This document shows, one piece after another, positions 1 to 7,639 of a stretch of DNA of 10,852 bases (its first letter is position 1; every line of letters starts with the position of its first letter). Source of the DNA: a bacterium. GTDB taxonomy: Bacteria; 4484-113; JAFGCY01. Where the stretch lies: assembly GCA_020849855.1 (NCBI GenBank), contig JADZFO010000033.1, positions 1-10,852 of the forward strand, given 5' to 3'. The position numbers and the translations under genes were made by a program. The notes under the pieces are model-generated. The model made no database searches. It was not told the origin of the DNA and saw nothing but the letters and a program-made list of their open reading frames with translations.

Positions 1-20
1 CAAGTAAAGGAGAAGGGCAA

Positions 21-821
21 ATGTTCAAGAACGCTGTGATCGTGATGATGGTTCTCGGTACCCTGGCGGTAGCGAGCTGCTCCGGTGGCGCTGGTGCGCC
101 GATCGACGAGATGAACGCGGGCAACGCAGCGACGACCCAGGCCCAGCCTGAGGCCCAGACCAGCCAAGACCAGAACGGCCAGTACAGCTCGGTGCAGTGG
201 CAGGCCCAGGTGGATTCCCCGCTGCTGCCCCGCGACGCCTCTTTCTGGGCTGACCTCTTCCCGGACTTCGATCTCCCCGACTGGGGCGATATCTTCGACG
301 CCATGCACAGCGCCGTGGCCCACGGCGAGAACGACATCCCCACCGATGCCTTCATGGCCGGCAGCAACGGCGCCCGTTATGAGATGACCGCCGTGGACTG
401 GAGCGACGGCGGCGGCTTCCCCCTGCCGGTGATGGGCTATGGCCTGGTGCTGGAAAGCACTGCTGAGCAGCCCGCCTTCGCCACCTTCGGCCTGAAGGAA
501 TTCCCCGCCGGCGAGAGGATCAAGTCTGTCGAAGTCAGCGGCTGGGGCGAGGACCTCTGGATCGGCGTCGCCGGCTACGGCAGCAAAGATGCCTACCGCT
601 GGTTCGGCCCCTACAACCTCGGCGAGGGCGATGCCACTCTCACCCTTCCTTACATGGACAGCACCAACGACAGCAACTACGGCTATGTGACCCTGCTCAG
701 CGCCGGCGGTGACTATGTGACCGTCAGCAGCCTGAAGGTCAACGTGGGCCCGCAGACCCTCACCCCGGATATCGACTTCGACTTCGAGATCGACCCGATC
801 ATCCCGGACTGGGACATCTAA
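21..821 (+). CDS. Secreted lipoprotein of unknown function
   Basis: 266 aa. I do not recognise a family. The N-terminus is a lipoprotein signal peptide: a Lys after the first residues, a hydrophobic stretch and the lipobox VASC, with Cys20 the expected lipidated residue. Residues about 31-60 are a Gln/Thr/Ala/Ser-rich linker, so a folded domain is held away from the membrane. A segment rich in Asp, Trp, Phe and Pro (about 77-95, containing PDFDLPDWGD) is echoed by the acidic C-terminus, which ends PDWDI. The part between is rich in Gly, aromatic and beta-forming residues and may be a beta-sandwich (inference). The ATG is chosen because AAAGGAGA (6-13) sits 7 bases upstream and the signal peptide starts directly. 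Codons are strongly G/C-ending as in groEL, which with the strong SD and terminator suggests high expression. The gene looks monocistronic, although its promoter lies outside the window. Confidence 0.85.
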   Translation: MFKNAVIVMMVLGTLAVASCSGGAGAPIDEMNAGNAATTQAQPEAQTSQDQNGQYSSVQWQAQVDSPLLPRDASFWADLFPDFDLPDWGDIFDAMHSAVAHGENDIPTDAFMAGSNGARYEMTAVDWSDGGGFPLPVMGYGLVLESTAEQPAFATFGLKEFPAGERIKSVEVSGWGEDLWIGVAGYGSKDAYRWFGPYNLGEGDATLTLPYMDSTNDSNYGYVTLLSAGGDYVTVSSLKVNVGPQTLTPDIDFDFEIDPIIPDWDI

Positions 822-853
822 ACAAGCCTACTCCCACCACCATCCTGCGACGA

Positions 854-877
854 CCCCCGCCGAAAGGCGGGGGTTTT
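854..877 (+). terminator. Intrinsic terminator after the lipoprotein gene
   Basis: A perfect 8-bp stem, CCCCCGCC (854-861) and GGCGGGGG (866-873), with a GAAA tetraloop and then TTTT. It lies 32 bases after the stop codon at 821. Its T-run merges into the weak -35 region of the next promoter. Confidence 0.9.
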
Positions 878-902
878 GCTTTCCCCCGCGCTCTGCTATC
901 TT
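875..902 (+). promoter_or_regulatory. Promoter of the first small membrane gene
   Basis: An extended -10, TGC followed by TATCTT (897-902), with only a weak -35 (TTTGCT at 875-880, 16-base spacer). The expected transcription start falls on or beside the GTG at 909, so the mRNA is probably leaderless. The same TATCTT extended -10 occurs at 3391-3396 on the other strand. Confidence 0.45.
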
Positions 903-908
903 TGCCCT

Positions 909-1136
909 GTGTACTACGGTTTTGGACGGCGTTCGCTTGGTCTTAGCTTTCTGCTGATCCTGCTGGGCATCGCCCTGATCCTGGGCTGCATCCGCGGGCT
1001 GATGAACCGCGAGGGCATGTACGACTCGGAAAGCACAAGCATCATGTTCTGGTCGCAGATCCTCGGCATCGTGCTGGGCGTGGCCCTGGTGCTGATCGGC
1101 TTCAATGTCTTTGAAATGCTCGGCGGGCTGTTCTAG
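909..1136 (+). CDS. Small two-helix membrane protein, paralogue A
   Basis: 75 aa from GTG909. Two hydrophobic helices (about residues 10-32 and 48-73) flank a short polar loop carrying REGMYDSE. Function unknown. The reading frame stays open back to a TTG at 876, but that lies in the preceding terminator T-run, so GTG909, 6 bases after the -10, is the better start; no SD is visible. The protein aligns without gaps to the products of 1202-1417 and 2046-2270, sharing a G-C/S pair at the end of helix 1, the loop motif G-[ML]-Y-[DP]-x-E and a G-x3-G-x-A pattern in helix 2. With the next gene 65 bases downstream it probably forms a two-gene operon. An independent coding origin is supported by this paralogy rather than by length. 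Confidence 0.72.
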   Translation: MYYGFGRRSLGLSFLLILLGIALILGCIRGLMNREGMYDSESTSIMFWSQILGIVLGVALVLIGFNVFEMLGGLF

Positions 1137-1201
1137 CCATGGCGGCTCACCCGCGCGTGCGGCTCAGCCCGGGGGTCTAGAAAATGCTGCCTCTGCCCCT
1201 C

Positions 1202-1417
1202 ATGTCCGCCGGCAACGTTTACATGGGGCCGCTGGCGCTGATCGTGGTGGGGCTGATGCTGGTTTACGGTTGCCTGCGGGCTCTGTTTACCGGCAAGGGT
1301 CTTTACCCTGAGGAGCGCCGACCGGACGTCTACTGGGCCATCATCTTCGGGGTGTTCATCGGCCTGGCAATTACTGCCGGCGGGGCTTATCTGCTCTATC
1401 AGATGTTCAAGTGGTAA
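1202..1417 (+). CDS. Small two-helix membrane protein, paralogue B
   Basis: 71 aa from ATG1202. It has helix 1 (about 8-30), a polar loop with GKGLYPEERRPD, and helix 2 (about 40-66) ending QMFKW. Function unknown. It is a paralogue of its upstream neighbour: YGCLRALF matches LGCIRGLM, GKGLYPEE matches REGMYDSE, and the second helix keeps the spacing of Gly and Ala. In-frame ATGs at 1184, 1202 and 1223 are possible and none has an SD. ATG1202 best matches the N-terminal length of the paralogues. A TAGAAA at 1178-1183 could be a weak -10 of its own, otherwise it is read from the upstream promoter. It ends 33 bases from the convergent gene at 1451 with no obvious terminator between. Confidence 0.72.
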   Translation: MSAGNVYMGPLALIVVGLMLVYGCLRALFTGKGLYPEERRPDVYWAIIFGVFIGLAITAGGAYLLYQMFKW

Positions 1418-1450
1418 GCATGCTGGCGGACAGCTTCCAACCTGGATCAC

Positions 1451-1912
1451 TCACCAGCTGCGATACCAGCCCCAATACCAACCAGGTTCATAGAAACAGA
1501 CCAGCTGGACATAAATGCTGAACAGCGAAAAGAAGAGCGATCCTCCAAATGCGGATGCAAAGTAGATCTGCACGGGCCCCCTGGGCAGGAAGATAAAGAA
1601 CCCGATTAACCCCAAAACGAACATCGCGCCGAAGACAGAGAGCATGTTCGTAAGGAAGATGCCCCACTGCAGCCCGCCGGCAGCAGGTACATAGGCTGGT
1701 TCGAAGATGCTCCCTCCCGGAGGAAGCAGGACTGCCAGCAGCAAAAGGGGACCTGCCAGCGCGAGGGTTGAACGGCCAGCGAGCTGCCACTGGCTCAGCG
1801 CAACATACCGCAAAAGCTTCGCGGCGAGCAGCACGCCAAGCAGATAACTGCTGAGCATGGCCAGCAGGGTGTACCCCACGACAAAAGTCCCGTCTGTCAA
1901 CGGCCAGGGCAT
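1451..1912 (-). CDS. Four-helix integral membrane protein, unknown
   Basis: 153 aa. It has four hydrophobic segments, at about residues 8-34, 48-66, 78-110 and 113-140, and ends in an aromatic-rich tail (YEPGWYWGWYRSW). No catalytic or transport motif is visible and I do not recognise a family. Another frame on the same strand is also open (1488-1964), but its product is Arg/Ala/Cys-rich without membrane character, so this frame is chosen. The ATG at 1912 has no SD; a -10 (CATTAT) ends 9 bases upstream, so the mRNA is leaderless or nearly so. Base composition is less GC-rich than in the flanking genes. It sits inside the cluster of small membrane genes but on the opposite strand to paralogues A and B. 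Confidence 0.72.
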   Translation of the reverse strand: MPWPLTDGTFVVGYTLLAMLSSYLLGVLLAAKLLRYVALSQWQLAGRSTLALAGPLLLLAVLLPPGGSIFEPAYVPAAGGLQWGIFLTNMLSVFGAMFVLGLIGFFIFLPRGPVQIYFASAFGGSLFFSLFSIYVQLVCFYEPGWYWGWYRSW

Positions 1913-1921
1913 CTTCAGTCA

Positions 1922-1950
1922 ATAATGACAGTATTGCGCTGCCCTGGTAA
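1922..1950 (-). promoter_or_regulatory. Promoter of the four-helix membrane protein
   Basis: On the minus strand, TTACCA (1950-1945) and CATTAT (1927-1922) are separated by exactly 17 bases, each matching the sigma70 consensus at 4 of 6 positions. The start point would fall about two bases before the ATG at 1912. Confidence 0.4.
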
Positions 1951-2045
1951 CACCGCCTGATCAAACGGTGGTGTATTTCATTGATGATTGCTAGTCTCGT
2001 CCTAAGGCTTGCTGACCCTCGCCAGTTAACTCGGCCAGCGCGTGA

Positions 2046-2270
2046 TTAAAACAGCTGCTTCCCCAGCCAGATGCCGTAAGCCGTCATAGCCGCGCCGGCG
2101 CAGATGCCAAGGATGTATGAGGCGCTCATGCGCCGGCGGCTTTCTTCGTCATACATGCCCTCGCCGCGCAGCCAGAAGAAGATGCTGCCGAAAAACAGCG
2201 ACAGGCCGACGGCCACCAGCACGGGCCAGTACAGTAAGGCTCTGCGGTCCAGAAGCAGCCAGCGCTCCAT
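2046..2270 (-). CDS. Small two-helix membrane protein, paralogue C
   Basis: 74 aa from ATG2270. Helix 1 (about 11-33) is followed by a loop with GEGMYDEESRRR and helix 2 (about 43-68), with a C-terminal KQLF. Function unknown. It is the third member of the family at 909 and 1202: the G-[ML]-Y-[DP]-x-E loop and the G-x3-G-x-A pattern of helix 2 are at the same spacing. The frame remains open to an ATG at 2327, but that would overlap the divergent Nudix gene. The -10 TATGCT ends 7 bases before ATG2270, so the shorter, leaderless form is preferred. Strand is opposite to A and B, so the family has been rearranged or inverted within the cluster. Confidence 0.75.
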   Translation of the reverse strand: MERWLLLDRRALLYWPVLVAVGLSLFFGSIFFWLRGEGMYDEESRRRMSASYILGICAGAAMTAYGIWLGKQLF

Positions 2271-2277
2271 GGGCACC

Positions 2278-2287
2278 AGCATACAAT
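2278..2287. promoter_or_regulatory. Overlapping divergent -10 boxes (bidirectional promoter)
   Basis: The plus-strand -10 TACAAT (2282-2287) is 6 bases before GTG2294 of the Nudix gene. The minus-strand -10 TATGCT (2283-2278) is 7 bases before ATG2270 of paralogue C. The two hexamers share two base pairs. Neither has a convincing -35. The two presumed starts are about 24 bp apart, so the polymerases would compete for one site. Confidence 0.5.
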
Positions 2288-2293
2288 CTGCAT

Positions 2294-2737
2294 GTGCAAG
2301 AGCCGCATGTTCATAAAGTGCTGGCATACATCACCCGCCTGTCAGGGGATGGGGCTTTGGAGCTGCTGGTCTTCAAGCAGCCGCCGGGCCAGGACGGCAG
2401 CATGGATGCCGGCCTGCAGGTGCCGGGCGGCACCGTCGACCCCGGCGAGGCGCCGGAGCTGGCCGTCCTGCGCGAGGTCTTTGAAGAAGCCGGCCTGCAG
2501 GGCCTCAGCGTCGCCGCCAAGCTGGGCGAGCTGTATCAGGAAGAGTGGGCCCACACCCGGCATGTCTTCCACCTGCCCGCCCCCGCCGGCCTGCCGGATG
2601 CCTGGGACCACATCGTCACCGGCCAGGGCCTCGACCGCGGCTGGACTTTCCACTACCGCTTCGAGCTGATCTCAGGCCTGCCGCCCCTCGCCGGCGACCA
2701 GGGCCGCTGGCTGGGTCTGCTGCGGCCTGCAAACTAA
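2294..2737 (+). CDS. Nudix hydrolase
   Basis: 147 aa, the usual size of a single-domain Nudix enzyme. The Nudix box is complete at residues 46-68: G46, E52, R60-E61, E64-E65, G67 and L68 in the spacing Gx5Ex7REUxEExGU, so metal-dependent hydrolysis of a nucleoside diphosphate linked to another moiety is expected. The substrate cannot be told. The C-terminal half has HVFHLP and a DHIVTGQGLDRGWTFHYRF segment typical of uncharacterised actinobacterial and deinococcal-type Nudix proteins (from memory). The frame is open far upstream (to 2117), but that part overlaps paralogue C and is Arg/Ala-rich shadow sequence. GTG2294, 6 bases after a TACAAT -10, is taken as a leaderless start; the domain begins about 6 residues later. 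The stop codon overlaps that of the convergent gene. Confidence 0.88.
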   Translation: MQEPHVHKVLAYITRLSGDGALELLVFKQPPGQDGSMDAGLQVPGGTVDPGEAPELAVLREVFEEAGLQGLSVAAKLGELYQEEWAHTRHVFHLPAPAGLPDAWDHIVTGQGLDRGWTFHYRFELISGLPPLAGDQGRWLGLLRPAN

Positions 2738-2934
2738 ATGAAGGGAATCAGGTTGTAGAACAGCGCATCCACCAGCAGGATGATGCCGAGAACATAACCC
2801 AGCAACGGCAGCCAGCGCGCCTGAAAGGAACCCTGCGGAGCGGCCTTGCCAGCGAAGCGCAGTTTACTCAGCAGGCCGCCTGAGATCAGTAATGAGCCAA
2901 GCACAAGCTTGCCCAGCCAGATGATCATGCCCAT
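2734..2934 (-). CDS. Small two-helix membrane protein, unknown
   Basis: 66 aa. Two hydrophobic helices (about 3-23 and 41-64) are separated by a basic loop (SKLRFAGKAAPQGSFQARW). It lacks the G-[ML]-Y motif of the three paralogues, so membership in that family is not supported, though size and layout are the same. The minus-strand GGAG (2947-2944) lies 9 bases before ATG2934 and is an acceptable SD. A GATACT further upstream may be its -10. Its stop codon (2736-2734) overlaps the stop of the convergent Nudix gene (2735-2737). Function unknown. Confidence 0.65.
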   Translation of the reverse strand: MGMIIWLGKLVLGSLLISGGLLSKLRFAGKAAPQGSFQARWLPLLGYVLGIILLVDALFYNLIPFI

Positions 2935-3028
2935 GTTTGCTGACTCCAGAGTATCCTGACAGGCCTGCTCTCATCAGGCTGCCGCGTCTTGGCTGCTCTG
3001 CCGCAGGCCGCCTGTGCCGCGGCCCCGC

Positions 3029-3361
3029 CTAGATCCAGCGGCCGATGCTGAACACAAAGATTAGGTTCACCAGCGCGGCGATCAGGCCGATCTTCTGGGC
3101 CTGCTTCCACTCGCAGTTGAGCACCACCTTGGCCGCCACCGCTGTTCCCAGCGCCAGGACCAGGGCGCCAACCAAACCGCCCAGAAAGGGGATCCAGCGC
3201 AGCGGGAAAAAGAGCGGCGAGAGCACCAGCATCGCCACATAGCTCAGCAGGGCCGCCATCAGAGCCTTGCTCAGGCCGGCGCGCTTGATGCCCGCGGCCT
3301 TGGCCCCGCCCCAGACCGAAGCGCTGTGTACGCCGAAAGCAACTAAAGCCTCAACACCCAT
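3029..3361 (-). CDS. Small three-helix membrane protein, unknown
   Basis: 110 aa from ATG3361. Three hydrophobic stretches are visible (about 34-54, 57-83 and 88-110), preceded by an amphipathic Gly/Ala-rich N-terminus with three Lys/Arg. The short CEWKQAQK segment forms the polar turn before the last helix. No recognised motif. An upstream in-frame start at 3400 exists, but ATG3361 has a good SD (GGGAGG, spacer 6-7 bases) and the promoter at 3391-3419 would place the transcript start near 3385, inside the longer form. It is transcribed divergently from groES, about 350 bases apart, with its own promoter. Confidence 0.75.
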   Translation of the reverse strand: MGVEALVAFGVHSASVWGGAKAAGIKRAGLSKALMAALLSYVAMLVLSPLFFPLRWIPFLGGLVGALVLALGTAVAAKVVLNCEWKQAQKIGLIAALVNLIFVFSIGRWI

Positions 3362-3390
3362 CTGTATCCTCCCAGGCCGCAGCCTGAGCA

Positions 3391-3419
3391 AAGATAACAC
3401 GAAACTAAGGGCATGACAA
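3391..3419 (-). promoter_or_regulatory. Promoter of the three-helix membrane gene
   Basis: On the minus strand, TTGTCA (3419-3414, 5 of 6 matches) and TATCTT (3396-3391) are separated by 17 bases, with a TGT extension just before the -10. The start near 3385 leaves a leader of about 24 bases that holds the SD. Confidence 0.65.
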
Positions 3420-3533
3420 GTACCCCTTTGAAATTTCTAAAGCGTGACTTTACTTCTCTAAGCTCACATAGTTCATTTACTTCGATTCTGCCGCGCCGCC
3501 TGGCTCTCTTGTGATTTTTTCACTGGCTCAGCC

Positions 3534-3561
3534 TTGACAAGGCCCGCGGGGCTGTTATAAT
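3534..3561 (+). promoter_or_regulatory. groESL promoter
   Basis: A consensus -35 TTGACA (3534-3539) and consensus -10 TATAAT (3556-3561), 16-base spacer, with TGT just before the -10 (extended). This is the best promoter in the window. The start is expected near 3568, exactly where the operator begins. The region upstream (3401-3533) is AT-richer than the rest, with no gene seen in it. Confidence 0.92.
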
Positions 3562-3567
3562 TCCGCG

Positions 3568-3594
3568 CTGGCAATCTCATGTCCAGAGTGCTAG
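3568..3594 (+). promoter_or_regulatory. CIRCE-like operator (predicted HrcA site)
   Basis: The left arm CTGGCAATC (3568-3576) and right arm GAGTGCTAG (3586-3594) are separated by exactly 9 bases. Against the classic CIRCE arms the right one matches 8 of 9 and the left one 6 of 9; the two arms complement each other at 7 of 9 positions. Spacing, position on the transcription start, and the groESL context all fit. By family knowledge HrcA would bind here and release on heat shock; no hrcA gene is in the window. Confidence 0.8.
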
Positions 3595-3619
3595 CAGCAA
3601 AATACAATAAGCTGCTAGC
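3590..3619 (+). repeat. Second stem-loop overlapping the CIRCE right arm
   Basis: A perfect 9-bp inverted repeat, GCTAGCAGC (3590-3598) and GCTGCTAGC (3611-3619), with a 12-base A/T-rich loop. It shares five bases with the right CIRCE arm. It could form in the leader RNA of groESL or be a second protein-binding dyad. The leader continues with another hairpin, GAGGCG (3646-3651) with CGCCTC (3670-3675). Confidence 0.65.
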
Positions 3620-3712
3620 GTGCCGGGTATGAGTTTGCGAACGGGGAGGCGGGCTTGGTTCTCTTTGCGCGCCTCACCGAATTACCCCAACACATAACAA
3701 TGGAGGTTTCGC

Positions 3713-4018
3713 ATGGCTAAGGCTGGTGCGAAGTTTGGTTACCGTCCGGCACCCGGTCGGCTGATCGTTGAGCCCCTGGGCCAGAAGGAGACCACGGAGA
3801 GCGGTCTGTATCTGCCCGAGAGCGCCAAGGAGCGTCCGCAGCTGGGTAAGGTTGTCGCCTACACCCCCGGCCGCGACGACAACGGCAAGTCCAAGGATGC
3901 CCTGGTTGAAGTCGGCGATGTTATCTTCCACAGCAAGTACAGCGGCACTGAGGTCAAGATCGACAACAGCGACTTCCTCATCCTGCGCGAGGACGACATC
4001 CTGGCGGTGCAGAACTAA
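3713..4018 (+). CDS. groES: GroES, chaperonin-10
   Basis: 101 aa, the usual length. It is the lid of the GroEL chamber: a heptameric ring that caps the chaperonin and triggers release of substrate into the folding cavity in the cytoplasm. The sequence carries the mobile loop region (residues about 20-38, ETTESGLYLPESAKERPQ), the G-K-V-V core, and the conserved end DFLILREDDILAV. SD GGAGGT (3702-3707) is 5 bases before the ATG. It is first in the operon, 88 bases before groEL, under the promoter and CIRCE-like operator upstream. Confidence 0.97.
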   Translation: MAKAGAKFGYRPAPGRLIVEPLGQKETTESGLYLPESAKERPQLGKVVAYTPGRDDNGKSKDALVEVGDVIFHSKYSGTEVKIDNSDFLILREDDILAVQN

Positions 4019-4027
4019 CTTCTGTTG

Positions 4028-4047
4028 GGGCGCACGGATGTGCGCCC
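4028..4047 (+). other. Intercistronic hairpin between groES and groEL
   Basis: A perfect 8-bp stem, GGGCGCAC (4028-4035) and GTGCGCCC (4040-4047), with a GGAT loop. No T-run follows, so it is not a classic terminator. It may stabilise or separate the groES message from groEL, or be a processing site. Confidence 0.7.
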
Positions 4048-4088
4048 GTTACCAATGCCGGGCGGACACAAGGTCCCCCCATAAATGA

Positions 4089-5761
<1,673 letters not shown>

Positions 5762-5762
<1 letters not shown>

Positions 5763-5905
5763 GTCTTGTAGGGGCCGCAGAAATGCGGCCCTTGATCCGG
5801 CCGCAGAAATGCGGCTCTTGATCCGGCCGCAGAAATGCGGCCCTGGATCCGACCGCAGAAATGCGGCTTGATCCGGCCCGCATTTCTGCGGGCCCTACAA
5901 GATCC
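5762..5905 (+). repeat. Palindromic repeat element behind groEL
   Basis: Four tandem units start at 5773, 5799, 5825 and 5851 (period 26). Each has a core close to GGCCGCAGAAATGCGG followed by a linker ending in GATCC; the fourth is two bases shorter and begins GACC. A fifth core is inverted (5875-5894). The outer ends, 5762-5791 and 5875-5904, are inverted repeats of 30 bases with 3 mismatches, so the whole can fold as one long hairpin or as a row of small ones. It has no coding capacity. It resembles REP/BIME or MITE-type elements, but I have no family match. Confidence 0.85.
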
Positions 5906-5949
5906 GCAAGGGGTCTTGCCCCAATTGGAAGAGCTAGAGAGGCATGAGC

Positions 5950-5982
5950 GAGGCGGGGAGCAATCCCCGCCTCTTCCTTATT
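5950..5982. terminator. Terminator between convergent groEL and TPR-like gene
   Basis: A perfect 10-bp stem, GAGGCGGGGA (5950-5959) and TCCCCGCCTC (5964-5973), with a GCAA loop. On the plus strand it is followed by TTCCTTATT, a modest T-run. On the minus strand it begins 4 bases after the stop codon at 5978, so it probably serves both transcripts. Confidence 0.75.
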
Positions 5983-7633
5983 CCGTGGCGGGCCTTGCTG
6001 CTTCTGACTGCTGAGCTGCCAGCGGCTGCAGGCCCAGGCGGCGGTAATCAAAACGCTCCAGCTCATCCAGCAGCGGGCTGATCTGCGCAGTGCTGAACTG
6101 CTGCTCCAGCTCGACATCAGCCTGGGTCTGCGCATAAAGGTCAAGCATGCTCTGCAGCATGCCGGCACCACTGAAGGAATATGCCGCGCTGTCCTGCTGC
6201 GCCTGCGTGCCCTCCTGCTGCGCCCCGGCGCCCGGCTCCAGGCTGAAGCGCTGCTCCTGAAACTCGCGGTAGGCATTGTTATAGGCGCGCAGGAAGTCAT
6301 GCAGGCCGCGCAGCTCTTCAAGCGATTCTTGATTGAAGTCGGCGGCCAGCTGCTCCTGGATCTTGCTTTGAAGCTTGCCTTCAACAATCAGGCATAGCTG
6401 CGCCGGGTGCAGCGCCGGGCCGCTCATCCGCGCGCGGCGGATCAGCATCCGGTGCAGCTCCTGCGCGGTGTCCAGCTTCTGCTGCGGCGCTGCCGCCTGG
6501 TCCAGCAGAGCGCGCAGGCCCCACCAGCCCGTGTCATAGGCATAGATCTCCGCCCGCGAATAGGCCAGGCGCAGCGGGAAGTACAGCGGGCCCAGCCTGT
6601 CTGTGCGGCCGCTGCGGGCCAGGGGGTCCACCGCCTCCATTGGGAAGCTCAGCGGGCTGAACAGCTCCGTCGCGCTGTTGCCACGCCGCAGCGCCGCCAG
6701 GGCTTCCTCGCTGCGGCCGCTGCGCTGCTCGTGTTCGGCCAGCAGGTACCAGCCCTCGGCCCAGTCCGGCGCCAGCTCGGTCACGCGCCGGTAAATGCCC
6801 TCCGCGTCCATGCCGCTGGAAGCCAGGATCGCCAGCGCGTCGCTGTGTTCAGCCTGCAGCTCTTCGCGGCTGCGCCTGAGCTCAGGCTCTTCTTCCAGCA
6901 TCGCGGCCAGCGCCGCCTCATAGCCCGGCTGGCCTTTCAGTCCCCCGGCCCTTTGCTCCAGCCGAGCGGCGATGCCCGCCAACTGGCTTTCAACATAGTC
7001 CTCGCGGGTGAAGCTCAGCAGCCGGGTCAGCAGCAGCAGCCCCTGGGGCCGCAGCCTGCCCGCCGCCGCCGCCGCGGCCAGCGCCCGATATGCGTCGCGG
7101 TCCAGTTCCCAGTACTTGACTTCGCTTTCCGGGTCATCCAGCCAGCGCTGGCCCTCCATTTCAAACAGCAGCTCATACACCCGCGGATCATCCGGGAACT
7201 GCCGCGCCAGCGCATCGCAACCCTCCCGCGAAAGCACCGCGCTGAAATCGCCAAGGTGCATGAAGCGCTCTTCAAGCTCCGGCGGCAGGGGCTTTTCGGC
7301 GCTCAGGCGCTCAAGCTCAAGGCTCAGCGCCGCTTCGTCCCCCGCCCAGGCCTGCAGGCCGTAAAAGTCCTTCACTGCCTCAATCACCGCGTCGCATTCC
7401 TGCAGGTCTTCGCGCCAGGCGCTGAAGATCAGGCTGAAGTAGGCATCCAGCAGCGGGTCGCCGCTCTGCGGCGCCGGCCCCAGCGCGTCGGCCGCACTGG
7501 CAGCAGCGGCAGCATCGGCGTGCTCTGGCGCGGCCTGCGCCGGCGCAAGTCTGCCCGGGCCAAGCAGCAGGCAAAGCAGGGCTGCCGCCGCAGCATGGCA
7601 AAGCAGGGCAGCCGGGTCAGAGGGCCGGTTCAT
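5978..7633 (-). CDS. Exported helical protein with TPR-like segment
   Basis: 551 aa, no family recognised. A Sec signal peptide covers about residues 1-34 (hydrophobic core LLCHAAAAALLCLLLG, likely cleavage at AQA), followed by an Ala-rich linker. The mature part is almost wholly helical and rich in Leu, Glu and Arg. Residues about 276-318 read as a TPR-like helix pair (IYRRVTELAPDWAEGWYLLAEHEQRSGRSEEALAALRRG), the only clear repeat; further degenerate repeats may flank it. The role may be a periplasmic or cell-surface scaffold (inference). ATG7633 has no SD but a -10 ends 6 bases upstream, so it is taken as leaderless. It converges with groEL across the shared terminator and is divergent from the pilT side. 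A longer open frame on the other strand (6407-7807) has no domain and is a shadow. Confidence 0.85.
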   Translation of the reverse strand: MNRPSDPAALLCHAAAAALLCLLLGPGRLAPAQAAPEHADAAAAASAADALGPAPQSGDPLLDAYFSLIFSAWREDLQECDAVIEAVKDFYGLQAWAGDEAALSLELERLSAEKPLPPELEERFMHLGDFSAVLSREGCDALARQFPDDPRVYELLFEMEGQRWLDDPESEVKYWELDRDAYRALAAAAAAGRLRPQGLLLLTRLLSFTREDYVESQLAGIAARLEQRAGGLKGQPGYEAALAAMLEEEPELRRSREELQAEHSDALAILASSGMDAEGIYRRVTELAPDWAEGWYLLAEHEQRSGRSEEALAALRRGNSATELFSPLSFPMEAVDPLARSGRTDRLGPLYFPLRLAYSRAEIYAYDTGWWGLRALLDQAAAPQQKLDTAQELHRMLIRRARMSGPALHPAQLCLIVEGKLQSKIQEQLAADFNQESLEELRGLHDFLRAYNNAYREFQEQRFSLEPGAGAQQEGTQAQQDSAAYSFSGAGMLQSMLDLYAQTQADVELEQQFSTAQISPLLDELERFDYRRLGLQPLAAQQSEAARPATE

Positions 7634-7639
7634 GGCCAG

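Noticed and set aside
1488-1964. Alternative frame in the four-helix membrane gene
   Set aside because: The product is Arg/Cys/Ala-rich without membrane segments, whereas the other frame gives four clean helices.
2117-2293. N-terminal extension of the Nudix protein
   Set aside because: It overlaps the divergent paralogue C and is Arg/Ala-rich with no domain. The GTG at 2294 next to a -10 box is a better start.
2925-3110. 61-codon minus-strand frame
   Set aside because: It overlaps the three-helix gene's end in another frame, and its product is charged and Arg/Ala-rich with no start signal.
3511-3523. CRP-like dyad GTGA-N5-TCAC before the groESL -35
   Set aside because: The spacing is one base short of the CRP consensus and the flanking bases do not match; a T-rich run makes it likely by chance.
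5773-5894. CRISPR array
   Set aside because: The units are palindromic, adjacent, and separated by near-constant 10-base linkers rather than unique spacers of about 30 bases.
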